Source: Pseudovirgaria hyperparasitica
Taxonomy: Eukaryota > Ascomycota > Dothideomycetes > Acrospermales > Acrospermaceae
Direction of reading: 5' to 3'
DNA: 64,000 bases
NCBI RefSeq assembly: GCF_010093815.1
Contig: NW_022985565.1
Coordinates: 149,924-213,923, forward strand
Shown: one piece after another, positions 22,083 through 33,488 of the stretch
How the letters are laid out: every line of letters begins with the position of its first letter
Numbering within the stretch: position 1 is the first letter of the stretch
The notes under the pieces: generated by a model
Database searches by the model: none
Told to the model about the DNA's origin: nothing
What the model saw: the letters and a program-made list of their open reading frames with translations, nothing else
Position numbers and translations under genes: made by a program

Positions 22083-22972
22083 ATGGCTTCTCGTCTCGCA
22101 AGGACTGCGGCAGGTCAGTTGAAGCTATTTAATGCTACAGACGTGCAATTGATGTCGCTTACCCATATCAGGTGTCGCCCGGGCCCGACCTGTCTACCCT
22201 ATGCGAACCCTACCTGCCCTTGCACAGTTCTCGACCTCATCTCGTTTCAACAGCAACGTGCCAGCTGAGGAACCTAAGAAAAAGGCGCAGTCTATCGTAG
22301 ATGCACTACCAGGTAACAGCTTGATTTCAAAGGCCGCCATTCTCTCCTCCGGTACCGCATTGTCGATCGCAGCCATCAGCAACGAGCTCTACGTTGTCAA
22401 TGAGGAGACTATCATTGCTTTCAGTCTTCTCACCATTCTCTGGGCTGTTGGACACTACGGTGGGCCCGCGTATGGACAATGGGCGCAAGAACAAAGCGAT
22501 AAGATCAAGAACATCTTGAACACCGCTCGGGAAGACCACACGTCCGCCGTTAAGCAACGCATTTCCAGCGTTCAGGACCTCGGAGGAGTCATCGACATTA
22601 CTAAGAATCTCTTCGAGGTTTCCAAGGTATGTCAACATGAGCAGTGATTGTTCCGAGGCTAATGGCCCGTAGGAAACCGCGAAGCTTGAGGCTCAAGCTT
22701 ACGAGCTCGAACAAAGGACGGCTGTCGCCACCGAGGCAAAGACTGTTTTGGACTCATGGGTGCGCTATGAGGGTCAAGTCAAGGCCCGTCAACAAAAGGA
22801 ACTCGCCGAGAGCATCATTGCAAAGATCGAGAAGGAGCTTGAGAACCCCAAGACTCTCAAGCAGATCCTTGACCAGAGTGTTGCCGATGTTGAAAGTAAG
22901 TCGTTGACCATGACTGCGACATATCGAGTAAAGCTAATTGTACTAGGAATCGTTTCTCAAAAGGCAGCGTAA
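22083..22972 (+). CDS. ATP4: Mitochondrial ATP synthase subunit 4 (subunit b)
   Basis: Four exons, 22083-22113, 22172-22626, 22673-22895 and 22947-22972, give 244 residues, the same length as yeast Atp4. The first exon and the start of the second encode an Arg-rich, acid-free mitochondrial presequence (MASRLARTAAG, then VARARPVYPMR). The KKKAQSIVDALPG segment follows, then two hydrophobic helices (about residues 60-110, SKAAILSSGTALSIAAISN and IIAFSLLTILWAVGHY). The rest is a long charged helix with AKLEAQAYELEQRTAVA, the peripheral stalk that ties F1 to Fo in the inner membrane. The first donor is GTCAGT. The gene is convergent with the acyltransferase that ends at 23181. Confidence 0.95.
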
Positions 22973-23180
22973 AGCGGTGAGGATAGACAATGGTGGATGC
23001 CATAACTGTTAAATAAGATGTGCAAATAGGAGCCTTTCTTTTGTTGTCACTCGTACTACTCGTATAGAGCCTCCGCATCTTGTATTAGCCTCATAGATGC
23101 AACAAGTGACTACTTACAGCTGCGAAGTGCCACTTGAAATATCTACCGATAATCAATTCTACGCCTAGGCTTTTATGACA

Positions 23181-24893
23181 TTACAAGCGCGATGTAACCT
23201 CGGGAAGCAGGAGCGATTCCATTTTTTTCTTCCACTCTGCTACACACCCATCACTAATCCAACTTGCATCATATGAAACTCCGAAGGATAAAAGGCCTGT
23301 CACGTCCGTCGAGCTACCTACTAGAAATTCACCATCTCTGGCTCTGACTCCGCCGCGTGTGAAAGTCAGCCTTGCGTTCAAATCGTTACTTGCCTCTTTC
23401 GCTGGTTGATGCGCTACGTCTTCGAAGAATTGTCTTGTTGAACCAACATTACTCACACCATTTGTGGCCAATGACGCATCTCGACTTGAGCCGAGAGCAC
23501 CTTGGGGATTGTATGGCGATCTTCGCTGGCCATTTGGTCTTTTGATACCAAAACCCGTATCCAGCTGTGCCAGATATCCACTCGCGAGCAGCCTTGATGG
23601 ACTGTAGGCCGCTAGGCTCAGCTTTCCCGAAGGGCTCCGTATACGCTTTTGATACAAGCTGAGCTTGATCTGGCACTGCTTCAATAGTAACCTAAATCGA
23701 CCTGTTCTTTCCAGGTCACTTGGTAGGAATGGCAGGAGGAAGTTGTCTCCGAAACTGAGCATACACGACTCGGACTGTTTTGTATAACCAAAATATGGCT
23801 TCGGATTCATGGGAAATGACATGATCATTGGCTTCCGATCTGCTGGACGGACGTCTGGGTGGCGTTCTTCTTCTAGTTCCATCATGGAAAGTGCGACAAG
23901 GGCGAAACATGCCGCACCGATGGTCCCCCCTGATTCACGTGTAATGGCCTTTATATGGTCTGTCGCCAACTTCGAGAGGACCACTAGAACATAGCCGCTA
24001 TTGTTAGGCGGTTTGCGATCCCTAGAATAGTCCAGGATATCTTGATATTTTGGCTCAAAGTCTTGAGACGACCTTGTTTCCTTTCGCAAGGGGTTGACGA
24101 AACATGCTGGTAGTGGCTTCCGTACGTGACGCAGGACACGCAATATGGCCCAGAACCAGAGCTGACGTGCTTTGTTACCGGGTATCTCAAGGTATAGATC
24201 CTCTTGGGCTGGTGGAAGTCGAGACTTGATTTGCTCCTGGGTTCGAAATTTGTCTACATTCTCCAGGAGTATTTGTTCAGAAGTATTCAAAAGCCGGATA
24301 AAGTGTGAAAGCCAATTATATGCAGACATACCGTCTGTAATCTCGTGACCCATGGCAAATGCGAACTTCATATTACATTTGTCTTGTGATAGTCGCTCCG
24401 GTGAAGCTACGAAGAGTTTCGATAAGCTTACTTTGGAGTTCAGTAATCTCCCGGTATTGCTTGCATGCAATAGGAAATCAGTCAGATCCAGAGGTGAGTC
24501 TCGCTCTTTTAAACACCCAATAGTCATCTCAGCATCTCTTAGCGCTTCCTCGAAGCCCTCAGGCTTCTGTATCACAAACCACCTCTGTTTATCGGGGCCT
24601 TCCTCGGTAATCTTCGCCATGAGCATAACATGTTGAAGCCGTAAATTCGCCCATGCCAATATCGCCCTACGAATTAACTGCCCGTATCCGATATCGTGTG
24701 AAACCTCAAGGTTGAACACAAAAGTAAGATCGGCGCGGCCCTGATAGTCGTCACCATCCCAACTGAACCAACCCTCGGTCAAGCCATGAGGTCGCTTGAA
24801 AAATGTTTGCTTGGTGCCAGCAATGGTTCGCCAGCAATGGTAATTCGTAGCATATCGCTGAAGCCAGTCTGTGCGGCTTGCTTGTGCGGTCAT
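23181..24893 (-). CDS. HxxxD-type acyltransferase family protein
   Basis: A single exon of 570 residues. The key motif is GHEITDG with His183 and Asp187, the HxxxDG catalytic motif of the CoA-dependent acyltransferase/condensation-domain superfamily, in a typical mid-N position. A second-lobe region has GGTIGAACFALVALSMME and MIMSFPMNPKPYFGY, which would line the tunnel. The length is above the usual 430-500, partly owing to an inserted region around residues 430-490. There is no signal peptide, so it is probably cytosolic. Members transfer acetyl or longer acyl groups to alcohols or amines, for example trichothecene 3-O-acetyltransferase. The substrate cannot be read from sequence, and no biosynthetic partner genes flank it. 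Confidence 0.8.
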   Translation of the reverse strand: MTAQASRTDWLQRYATNYHCWRTIAGTKQTFFKRPHGLTEGWFSWDGDDYQGRADLTFVFNLEVSHDIGYGQLIRRAILAWANLRLQHVMLMAKITEEGPDKQRWFVIQKPEGFEEALRDAEMTIGCLKERDSPLDLTDFLLHASNTGRLLNSKVSLSKLFVASPERLSQDKCNMKFAFAMGHEITDGMSAYNWLSHFIRLLNTSEQILLENVDKFRTQEQIKSRLPPAQEDLYLEIPGNKARQLWFWAILRVLRHVRKPLPACFVNPLRKETRSSQDFEPKYQDILDYSRDRKPPNNSGYVLVVLSKLATDHIKAITRESGGTIGAACFALVALSMMELEEERHPDVRPADRKPMIMSFPMNPKPYFGYTKQSESCMLSFGDNFLLPFLPSDLERTGRFRLLLKQCQIKLSLYQKRIRSPSGKLSLAAYSPSRLLASGYLAQLDTGFGIKRPNGQRRSPYNPQGALGSSRDASLATNGVSNVGSTRQFFEDVAHQPAKEASNDLNARLTFTRGGVRARDGEFLVGSSTDVTGLLSFGVSYDASWISDGCVAEWKKKMESLLLPEVTSRL

Positions 24894-25272
24894 GGTCAGT
24901 AGTCATGTGGCAGCATTATTTCTTCCTGTGAAGAGGTCTCTTCAAGTACGTGAGCCACATCAACAGTAGCCCAGTATCAAGTGTTCCAGGTTCTCATTAC
25001 CGTGGACCCCACTTCTAGAATGTGTCAGCATAGGTAGCTTACATAAAGTGTAGCCAATAGTAAGTCGTGCTGTCTTGTCAGACAGCAGAACAGTTTAGGA
25101 GACATGTCATTAAATTCGGGAAATTTATTATACGAGCTGCTCGTGAAGAGAACGGGATTACAGCATACCATTGAGGGCCATCGTATGTGACTTGAAAAAT
25201 TGGATCTATGACTATGCTCCGTAACAACACACTCTTTGCCCTGGCTCTACTATGACTGCTTGGGATAGTCTT
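24894..25272. other. Intergenic
   Basis: Upstream region of the acyltransferase and 3' region of eIF3d, both minus strand. I see no further element. Confidence 0.5.
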
Positions 25273-27103
25273 TTACTCTTCAACCTCTTCCTCAGGGATA
25301 GGAGCCTCTTCGCCGTCGTCTTCGAAGGTGTTCTCTGGAACAGAATACAAGCGCAGAATGTTCTTATTAGGGTCTTTAACAAGAACATACTTCCCTTCCT
25401 CCATCTTCAGACACATGTCGCAGATAGTCCGGACGATACCCCAGCCATTGGCTAGGTTCAGGGCCATCTGGTTGGCAAAATCACGGGGCTTATTGGTCAG
25501 TACGCCCAGGACGACATGGTCATTGTTGTTCCGCGGGTTCGCACGCGAGACAAACCTGGTTGGATGTTAGCGAAAGTTTATATAGTCGCGTACGACCTAT
25601 AGCTCACCCAAGCTTCATGGTGTCAGCCTTGGCCAAGATGGCCTGGGTAGTCCAGCGAGCCAACTTGCAGGCATTGTTCTTCATTTCAGTGGCAAGGACA
25701 GCACCTCTTTGGCTGGCAAGTTTGCTGCGCCAATCGAGGGCTCCGCCGCTGCCTTGAGCTTTGCTGTCGAACTCATTCAAAGCCTTGATAGTCATGTGCT
25801 GGTCCTCGCCATTTATGGTGTTCTTCATAACAGCATCGAGTTCTGTGCGCACGATGATATGTAACGGCTCCTCATCCTTCTCTAAGGACAAATCAAAGCG
25901 GCGGTATTTGTAAGCCTTTGACGCGGGCGGGTCCGTTTCAACATCCTCATTATAGAATGGGTGCTCGTTCGCCATGTCGACCTTGGAGGTCTGGGACTCT
26001 GTGACGACCTGGAGAGGAAAAACGTTGTTGATGTGCGTGGCTTCCAGCATCAATGCGCCAGGGTTGTTCATGGTATCCTTGTTACCTTCCGAGAGCTCCA
26101 ATGGTGCATCAGCAGCGTTCTCGTTGACTGTGACCATATCGATGTTCGAATTCTCTCTTTTGTCGATGAAGACTTTGTTTCCTTGCCGCGTGAAGACCAA
26201 GTCCCAAGAATAGACTGATTTTGTAGAGCACATTAGCATCGACAAAATGTTGTCCGTGGTGAAGATCGTGGCTTCATCCTTATCGGCCAGCTCTTGTATG
26301 ATAGGATCGCTAGATGTGGTGACGTTGTAGGCTGCTCTCTCCAATACATTCAGTTTCCTCTCGGATGTCTTCGCGCCCGGTGCCTTGTCGTACGATCTGT
26401 CGTAGTAGTAAAGAAAGCCATAGCTGTCAAGGTCATCGCCTTCTCCAGTTTCCAAGTTAAGCTTCATAAGTCTGGGAAAATCAATCTCTTCCAAAACGAC
26501 CCAATCAGGCTTAACATTGACGGAGGCATCTCTATTACGCTGTGGCTTATCATCCCTCCAGCCGAAACGTCTCCCTCCTCGACCTCCCCTTGCACCTCCA
26601 CGGTCATTATAGCCTCCTTGTCCACCGCGATTGCCTCCGACGCGCTGGAATGTACCGCGACCGCCGCGCTGAGCTGGACCACCACGCTGACCGCCGCGGC
26701 CGCGGAACACTGTTCCTCCCCCTCTTCCGAAACCTCGGGTCCGGGCGGACGTTCTGGTGTTGTCGACGACGGAGAATGTGGCTTCCTCCTCAGCAACTTG
26801 GATTGCGAAAGGATTGCTCGCTTGGTTTGCGCCATAAACTTGCTGATCTGCGAAACATAAGTATAGCCCAGAACTCAGTGCTCTCCCATAACTACCTCTA
26901 TAGTTACGATTGCTATATTGCTGCCGGCCTCCTCGCTCACGATCTTTTGCATCGGTCCAGTCTGCCATGCGGCCTAATTTGTCGGCCTTAGAGTATGGAG
27001 CAAATGGAACACCGTCGAGCATGGTTTCGCCCACTGTCGGAGGTCCCCAGCCATCTCTGTCAGGCACACTGCCGATCAAATCTGCGAGAGAAGCGGGCGC
27101 CAT
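25273..27103 (-). CDS. eIF3d: Translation initiation factor eIF3 subunit D
   Basis: Three exons, 27103-26896, 26847-25608 and 25555-25273, give 576 residues, normal for fungal eIF3d. The N-terminus has DGWGPPTVG and [19 protein letters not shown], then [10 protein letters not shown] Gly/Arg-rich RGG stretch follows (about residues 120-170). The core has [39 protein letters not shown] and YKYRRFDLS, ending in [16 protein letters not shown] and an acidic tail. eIF3d is the cap-proximal subunit of eIF3 on the 40S ribosome and can bind certain mRNA caps. The first intron (26895-26848, 48 nt) is a multiple of three without stops; the protein family continues directly from NYR to DQQVYG, which shows it is removed. 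Confidence 0.96.
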
Positions 27104-27522
27104 GTTTGCAGTGAGATGAAGCGCTCAAAGTGCTGCAGCAGGAACCGCACAAATATCGAACTTTCAATCTTGGTGGGGTGTAAATCTTGGCGTACTTAAG
27201 CTCACCCGATCACGTGTTTAGCTCATACTTGGAGCAACTTGAACTTTATCTATGCCCTTACTAGCCCATTGTCCTTGCATTCTGTTTGTGCTCAGTCATT
27301 AAATTACGGGCAAATATCAGTGCTGTCAATAGGAGATTGTCTCTTCTACAGCACAGGACTGCGGTGCTGACCACGTACACTGGTCGTTCATGCCATTCTA
27401 CTCCAGAATGGTTTGTTTACACGTCTGCTGTATAATGTACGTGTCTGGACTTCACGCTTGAACCCTCAATAATATGGCTTGGATCGAACATTGTCCCTTC
27501 TATCAACAGTTTAGCCAGCAAT
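27104..27522. other. Divergent promoter region of eIF3d and the next gene
   Basis: Holds the leaders of two divergent genes. No open frame or repeat of note. Confidence 0.5.
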
Positions 27523-29141
27523 ATGGAAGAGATTCTGGCTCATGTCTCGGCACCCGCAAGGCGGAAGGATGACGACTTGTATCGAATGCAGTCGGAAGCA
27601 TACATGACATTTGAACCTCGAAAACGCATACGACTTTTACATACAGAAATGCCAACAGTCACTTTCACTCAACAGCACCGGAATGTGTATAATACTGGGA
27701 CTTCTGGGTCTACCATGTTATTGGAAGTAAGTGCTTCTGCGGAGGTACGCAATGAACGTTCAAATCTGGGAGCCACCTCAATTTCTAAAGAGATCGCACG
27801 GAAAATTACAGCGATTGAGCACCATAGGAAACCTGTTGGAGATCTTAACCTTTCTCCGACTTCATCTCGTCAACATCTCACAACACTTCGAAAAGAAAAC
27901 AATAGCCCAATCTACTTCGACGATACTCAGGATGCCATGCAAGATATCGAAAGCCAACTGTTTCCAGGGCCAAGTGGTTTCAAGGCCAATCAAAAGTCTT
28001 CTGGCAGCCATGTATCAAAAGATACTCGAGAGTCTTTAAGTCCTATATCATACCTCGATAAGGGGCCCATCGCGACAACAGATGAACTCCTTGACTCGTC
28101 GAGGATGAGTACGCAATCTCAGGATTATGGCATCGATCATAGTAAGCCCATCGATCGCGCCGCCTCATCCGGCGATATGACCTCTCAGCTTCCCCTAAGC
28201 CTCGGCCTAGGGATAATCGAGTCTGTTCCGCATTCAATGCTCCAGGAGAACATTTCGCAATCAATTCAGCCAGATTTGATGGATGAACAAACGGAGTTCC
28301 TGCACTCGGCAAATCTGCGTGACAAGGACAGGGGATCTATGCATGCTATGCACAATGCAAAGATACTGCTAGAGTCTGAAGTTGAAGCGATGGCACTACC
28401 AGTCATCCATACTTCTACCAGAGGTATGTATGCAAGAGATCTACACTACTCCCTCTAGATATTGTGTCACTGAACAACGCGGCAGTACATGTGGAAGTGG
28501 TGTCAAGCTGTGCATCGCAATATGGCTTCGTTGATGCTGACACCTCTGAAGAACGAGCATCGTTAATGTGCAAGTCTAGTCTGGTTCTCAATCCGACTAC
28601 TATGTCAGGATCAAGAGCTGATATGAATGTATTTGAGACGCTACCTATTTCAGTCATTTCACCTCTGCCGTCGACGAGTAAACCACCCGGACCCGGAGAG
28701 CAGGACAAAGCCCCGTGGCCACCATGTGCAACACGGCAACTAGAAGATCTGCGAGATCAACCCAATTTGCTCACAGTATATCAACCAAGTTGTATCAATG
28801 GGGATGTTGATATGAGTCTTCCTGGACTGAGGGGATATTGGACATTTGAGACATTCTCATGGGATGTGGAACTGCAGTTGAACTTTTGGAAAAGGCTCAT
28901 AGACTTCGTCTCTAAGGGCCATGGGTCGGACATGCGTATTCGCCGGGGCCGAACTCAACCAGATATAGAAGACGCCTCAGTCTATGAACTTGGATGTGTC
29001 GACGTCTGGTGTTGGGCTGGACTTGCGGTGCACATCTATCGGCTGCTATACGTGTTGAGTGATGGGCAAATCAAGCATAGTGGCGCCAAGTGGTTCACTG
29101 GACCAGGGAATGTTTTAACAATAACAGTCGCGCCTAGATAA
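27523..29141 (+). CDS. Unrecognised 527-residue fungal protein
   Basis: Two exons, 27523-28423 and 28459-29141, join in frame across a 35-nt intron (GTATGT donor, CTCTAG acceptor) to 527 residues. The N-terminal 400 residues are polar, Ser/Thr-rich and disordered, with KRIRLLH near the start. The C-terminal 120 residues look folded: RGYWTFETFSWDVELQLNFW, a charged stretch GSDMRIRRGRTQPDIED, and AGLAVHIYRLLYVLSDG. This pattern, a disordered adaptor with one conserved C-terminal domain, is common among fungal DNA-repair and meiotic scaffold proteins, but I cannot name a family. The intron is at the lower limit of fungal size; without it the first frame stops at 28457-28459. Confidence 0.65.
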
Positions 29142-29456
29142 ACTTCGTGATTATGCTCTATAAACAGAGCTCTCATTCTTCTTGACCCCGACTAATACCG
29201 GGAATAGTCAAAATGCATTCTGTTCTGGCTATATATTCATGATGTCGTTCATATAAACATGAAAACGTGTACAATGGAGAACCGAGTTACGCGTTGTTAG
29301 TATCATCCGGATTGGCACAGCCACGTCAGCCTAACCCCGAACTATCTGCGGTAGAGGGACAATAACTATCAAACTTCTAGAAGTCAATCACCACGATTGC
29401 ACAACACTCCTCGACTGTCAATCGAATGCACATGAGGTCGCTTTAGTCCCTCAATT
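29142..29456. other. Intergenic
   Basis: 3' region of the preceding gene and promoter of the pyrophosphatase gene. Nothing else is seen. Confidence 0.5.
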
Positions 29457-31667
29457 ATGCCTGCTCTCCCGTCGAAAGGCAAGCGCCTTATGCCCACCAA
29501 TGATCAAACCTCCAATGCATATCCTCTGTCCGATGATGATGAGACGTATTACGAGAGCGATACGCCCTCCAGCTCAGAGAAAGACGACAAAGATATACTA
29601 GAAGAGGAGGAAGAGCGGGAAATGCTACTGTCAGGTATAAGGAGAAGCGGCGGGCTTGAGAAATTGTTTAAAGATCCAAATGCTCCTGTAGCAATGAAAA
29701 AGACGAGGAAAGCTAAACGGCGAGCACAACGCAAGGAGCGCGCTTTGCAGGGAGAAGACAGTGAACTTCTGTATGAAATGGAAGAAGGGGTTCCTTCATC
29801 AACATCATCGGGATCGTCAAGAGACCCTTCGATATTGGATAGACAGCGCATGCAATCCCTACACGGAAAGAAAGCTGTAAGAACCAAATACACGTCCTCT
29901 TGGCATTTACACTCATACATTCTTAGGGGCGCAAATACAGACCTTGTAAATGGATATGTATCGGCCTAGTAATCATTGTCCTGTTCCTCATTTTACTCTT
30001 CGCTGCTTGGGCTGCGTCCAGCCCGCCGAAGGTATCAGCAATCACATTCTTCTCGAACGGCTCGTCCCTCTTCGCACCTACGACCATTCTTATCTCACTT
30101 GATGGCTTCCGAGCAGACTTCCTTGACCGTGGACTTACTCCAACGCTAAACAAGTTTGTGCACGATGGCATCTCTCCGCGCTATATGTACCCGAGCTTTC
30201 CAAGCCTTACCTTTCCTAATCACTACACTATGGTCACCGGGCTACACCCAGAAAGTCATGGCATCGTTGGTAACACGTTCTGGGACCCGTATCTTATGGA
30301 AGAGTTCTGGTATACCAAACCAGCCCAGAGCATGCAGCCGAAATGGTGGGGTGGAGAGCCATTATGGGAAACTGCGGAGAGGCAGGGCGTGCGCGCGGCC
30401 ATTCATATGTGGCCTGGCTCGGAAGCACACATCGGAAAATTTGAGCCTGCTTATGTCGACAAATATAACGGATCCGAAGCCCTGTCGAAGAAGGTCCAAC
30501 GGATCTTGGGACTACTCGATCTCCCTGGTCCGCGAGATCAAGGTGCTAAGGATGACAAGCCTCGCCCACAGCTCATTGCCGCTTACGTTCCGAATGTCGA
30601 CTCTGACGGACACAAGTTTGGACCGAATAGCACCGAAATCAGGAAGACCATACAGTCCGTGGATATGATGCTAGAAAACCTATTCTTTGGCCTTGAGGAG
30701 CGTAATCTGACTGGTTTGGTCAATGTTGTCGTAGTATCGGATCACGGCATGGCCACCACCGATACCGAACGCATGATCCAACTGGAAGATCTCGTGGATA
30801 CAAATGAGATTGAGCACATCGATGGCTGGCCACTCTTTGGACTGAGGCCGAAAGACTCAACCCAAGTCGAGCGCATGTATAATGAGATCGTAGCGAAGAC
30901 TGAGCACAACCCAAATATCGAGGTATACCTTCGGGAGACCAATATGCCAAAGAGATATCACTTTTCGAAGAACAATCGCATAGCTCCGATCTGGCTGATA
31001 CCCAAATCAGGCTGGGCTATCGCGAAGAAAGACGAATTTGACATTGCAAAAGCCAAAGAAGTCGGTGAAGTTTTCCGTCCAAGGGGCTTGCATGGCTATG
31101 ATAACATGCACCCACTAATGAGGGCAATTTTCATTGCTCGGGGGCCGGCGTTCCCACACTCGCCTGGCAGCCGCGTAGAGCCATTTCGTAAGTAACCATA
31201 TCGTTATTCCGACCTTCATCATCTAAGTAAAGACAGAAAATATCGAGCTCTATAACATTGTTTGCGACTCGCTCGGTATTCAGCCACTGCCTAACAACGG
31301 GACGCTGCGACTACCACTTAGACCAATTGGGTTGCACAATGAGACAGGTGCACCAGGTATAGAAAGACCTAACGATCCTCCTCATGTCGATGAGAACCTA
31401 TCGTCACACAAACTGCCTGGAAGCGGCAACCACGAGAACATAGAAGGTCACAAGATACCTTCAGGGATCCCAGTTCTACCGCCGACTGCGCAAACGACTT
31501 CAATTGAGACACACAACGACCAGCAGTCAGACCAGAGCCAGACTGTGCATGTCTTCGATAGTGTCAAGGACTTCTTTGACTGGTTGACTGATAAAGTCAA
31601 CTCGGCAAAAGAATGGGCTTCAGATGCCCTTCACCAGGGCCAGAATACATCTCCCACGAGGGAATGA
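29457..31667 (+). CDS. Type II membrane nucleotide pyrophosphatase/phosphodiesterase
   Basis: Three exons, 29457-29876, 29927-31187 and 31237-31667, give 703 residues. Residues 1-148 are cytosolic, acidic then basic (KKTRKAKRRAQRK). One membrane helix follows (about 149-168, ICIGLVIIVLFLILLFAAW), giving a type II anchor. The lumenal catalytic domain belongs to the alkaline-phosphatase-like phosphodiesterase I family: metal-binding ILISLDGFRADF, nucleophile Thr235 in SLTFPNHYTMVTGLHPE, VDSDGHKFGP, VVSDHGM and RGLHGYDN. The Ser/Thr-rich tail holds a short amphipathic end. Family members such as yeast Npp1/Npp2 hydrolyse extracellular or lumenal nucleotides to monophosphates and supply phosphate. 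NxS/T sites are present in the lumenal part. Confidence 0.94.
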
Positions 31668-32357
31668 TGCCCATTTATCTGTACTACTATATTTGACAGC
31701 GTGAGCTTGGTGTATGGCGCTCATATATTGATTTATTCTCGAGGGTTTCGGATACCCTATTTCTGTATCTTGAGACTCGATCACCAATGTTGAGTGGCGG
31801 GTCTTCAGCTAAAAGGCTGTGGTTTATAGCATAGAAGACAATGTCCTAGTCTTGTCCACAGACCATGATTGTACTCTCTTCTCTGTATCGCTACTTGGAT
31901 TAAGTGTCATTCCACAACGGGTTCCCAAGTGATTGCATGCGCGTACCGCTTTACGAACGATGATGTCAATGTATCTTCAGAATTGGGCCCCTGATGAGGC
32001 TCATGGCGCCTACGTCTTCGCGATCACACGGACACTTGCATCCTATGCTCAGTACAACCTCTTTGTTCTTCGGGTTGCGTGCTAGAAACTTTCAACATTT
32101 CACTGTGGAAGCCTGCCTTGAATCTCCACAAGTGCGCCTAGTGGCGCTTGTCGGCGCTGAACGGCTTCCGATTTATATTGCGCGCGCCAAACCCGCTATA
32201 TTTTCCTCGGTCATCGTTACATGAGTACGAGACATAGCCACCGACTGCGCAGGCCGCTACAGGGCTATGCGAACTCAGCACACATACTTAAGCGGATCAC
32301 TCAATGTATATATAACAGCAGCTGAATCCTGAACATAATCACACAAAACCCGTCGGT
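31668..32357. other. Intergenic with a TATA-type promoter at its right end
   Basis: No supported gene. The open frame at 31994-32224 has no motif. The right end is the promoter of the small gene starting at 32358. Confidence 0.5.
32307..32315 (+). promoter_or_regulatory. TATA box
   Basis: The motif TATATATAA lies 43 nt upstream of the ATG at 32358. It is a good match to the TATA consensus and one of the few clear core-promoter motifs in the window. It suggests a regulated rather than housekeeping gene and a very short leader. Confidence 0.55.
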
Positions 32358-32908
32358 ATGCTGGAGGTGAACAAGTGTGATTCGAAGAATCTAGGAGCGG
32401 TTACTGCCCCTCAGATTTGCATTACTGAAGGAGAATCTTCAGAGTCGCGTGAGTCTGCTCCGGAGTATTCGGAGGAACAACCGTAAGTGGGTATACAGAA
32501 CTTCAAGGTCTGGCATCTGACACACATAGACCTCAATATGCGGATGTTGCATCATCCTTACGTTCACTTCTGGAAGGTTGCCCCAAAGATATTGTATCTG
32601 TTCCCATGGTCAGCTCTACAGAGGTCCGGTCCTTCAAAAATTGGATAAGGAACAAACATGAGGTCGTTACTAATGTGCATGTTCGGCGGATGACACGTGA
32701 TCATTATCGAAAACACTATGCCCACGATGCACAAGGGGAGTACATTGGAACGGATAAAGCTGCGGTTGATGCTGCGTTGGTATTTGTACCAAACAAAAGC
32801 ACGCCAGACGACATGCTGGCACAAGTTCGTAAGGTGGCATTTGGGAGAGAACACAGGAATGAGGACTTCCAAGGCTGGGGATATGGTGCTGGTGATGGTG
32901 GGGGCTAG
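32358..32908 (+). CDS. Unrecognised small protein, two exons
   Basis: Exons 32358-32482 and 32530-32908 join in frame (GTAAGT donor, CACATAG acceptor) to 167 residues. The first exon is acidic and Ser/Glu-rich. The second is a compact mixed region with EVRSFKNWIRNKHEVVTNVH, DHYRKHYAHDAQGEYIG and DDMLAQVRKVAFGREHR, ending in a Gly-rich tail. No signal peptide, membrane helix or known domain is visible. The real start lies upstream of the longest uninterrupted frame, because the first exon is short. Its codon use and clean splice signals support a real gene. Function unknown. Confidence 0.7.
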
Positions 32909-33488
32909 TAAGATACAATTAAGTCAGAAACCCAACAACAACAAGACTCTAACATGATTTCTAGGGGCAAGATACTTTGATCATGGGTCTAAGAATCGAG
33001 CTTGTGCGAATATATCCTCACAGCTATGGTCATAGATAGTATTTTGTGGTATTGCTGGTCCCACCCCTATTTCACTTCATTATCTCAAAGCGGAGTTTGT
33101 ATAATCCTTCATATACTATTCCAAGTATGTTAACCCATTACATTACAAGTCTCTGTCAGTTGGATGGGTTTGATCGCGAGTGCGAGATCGTGTAACTGCA
33201 CTAAATTAGGTCTAAATTTCGGTATTCACTCTCCCAGCGGTAATCAATCAGAAGTGTTTTCTAAGTGTATACATCCCCTTGCTTTACGTCCGTTCACTAA
33301 TCCGTTCACCTGTTTTTGTTTATGAGTCCGTCACCACAGTTCACCTTGAATGTTTATGCGGTGCAACAGCTCATTTTCGACGTATCATCTACCCCAGTCG
33401 GGACACTTGACTTGATGGATATTGTAAGATCTCCGCTCTCACAGGATCTTCAGCTCTTCCGTAAAGATACAGCAGCAGCATCTTAATC
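32909..33488. other. Intergenic
   Basis: 3' region of the small gene and promoter of the F-box gene. Moderately AT-rich, no recognisable element. Confidence 0.5.

Noticed and set aside
23181-24893. Part of a non-ribosomal peptide synthetase
   Set aside because: Only a free-standing HxxxD fold is present; no adenylation or carrier domain lies on either side.
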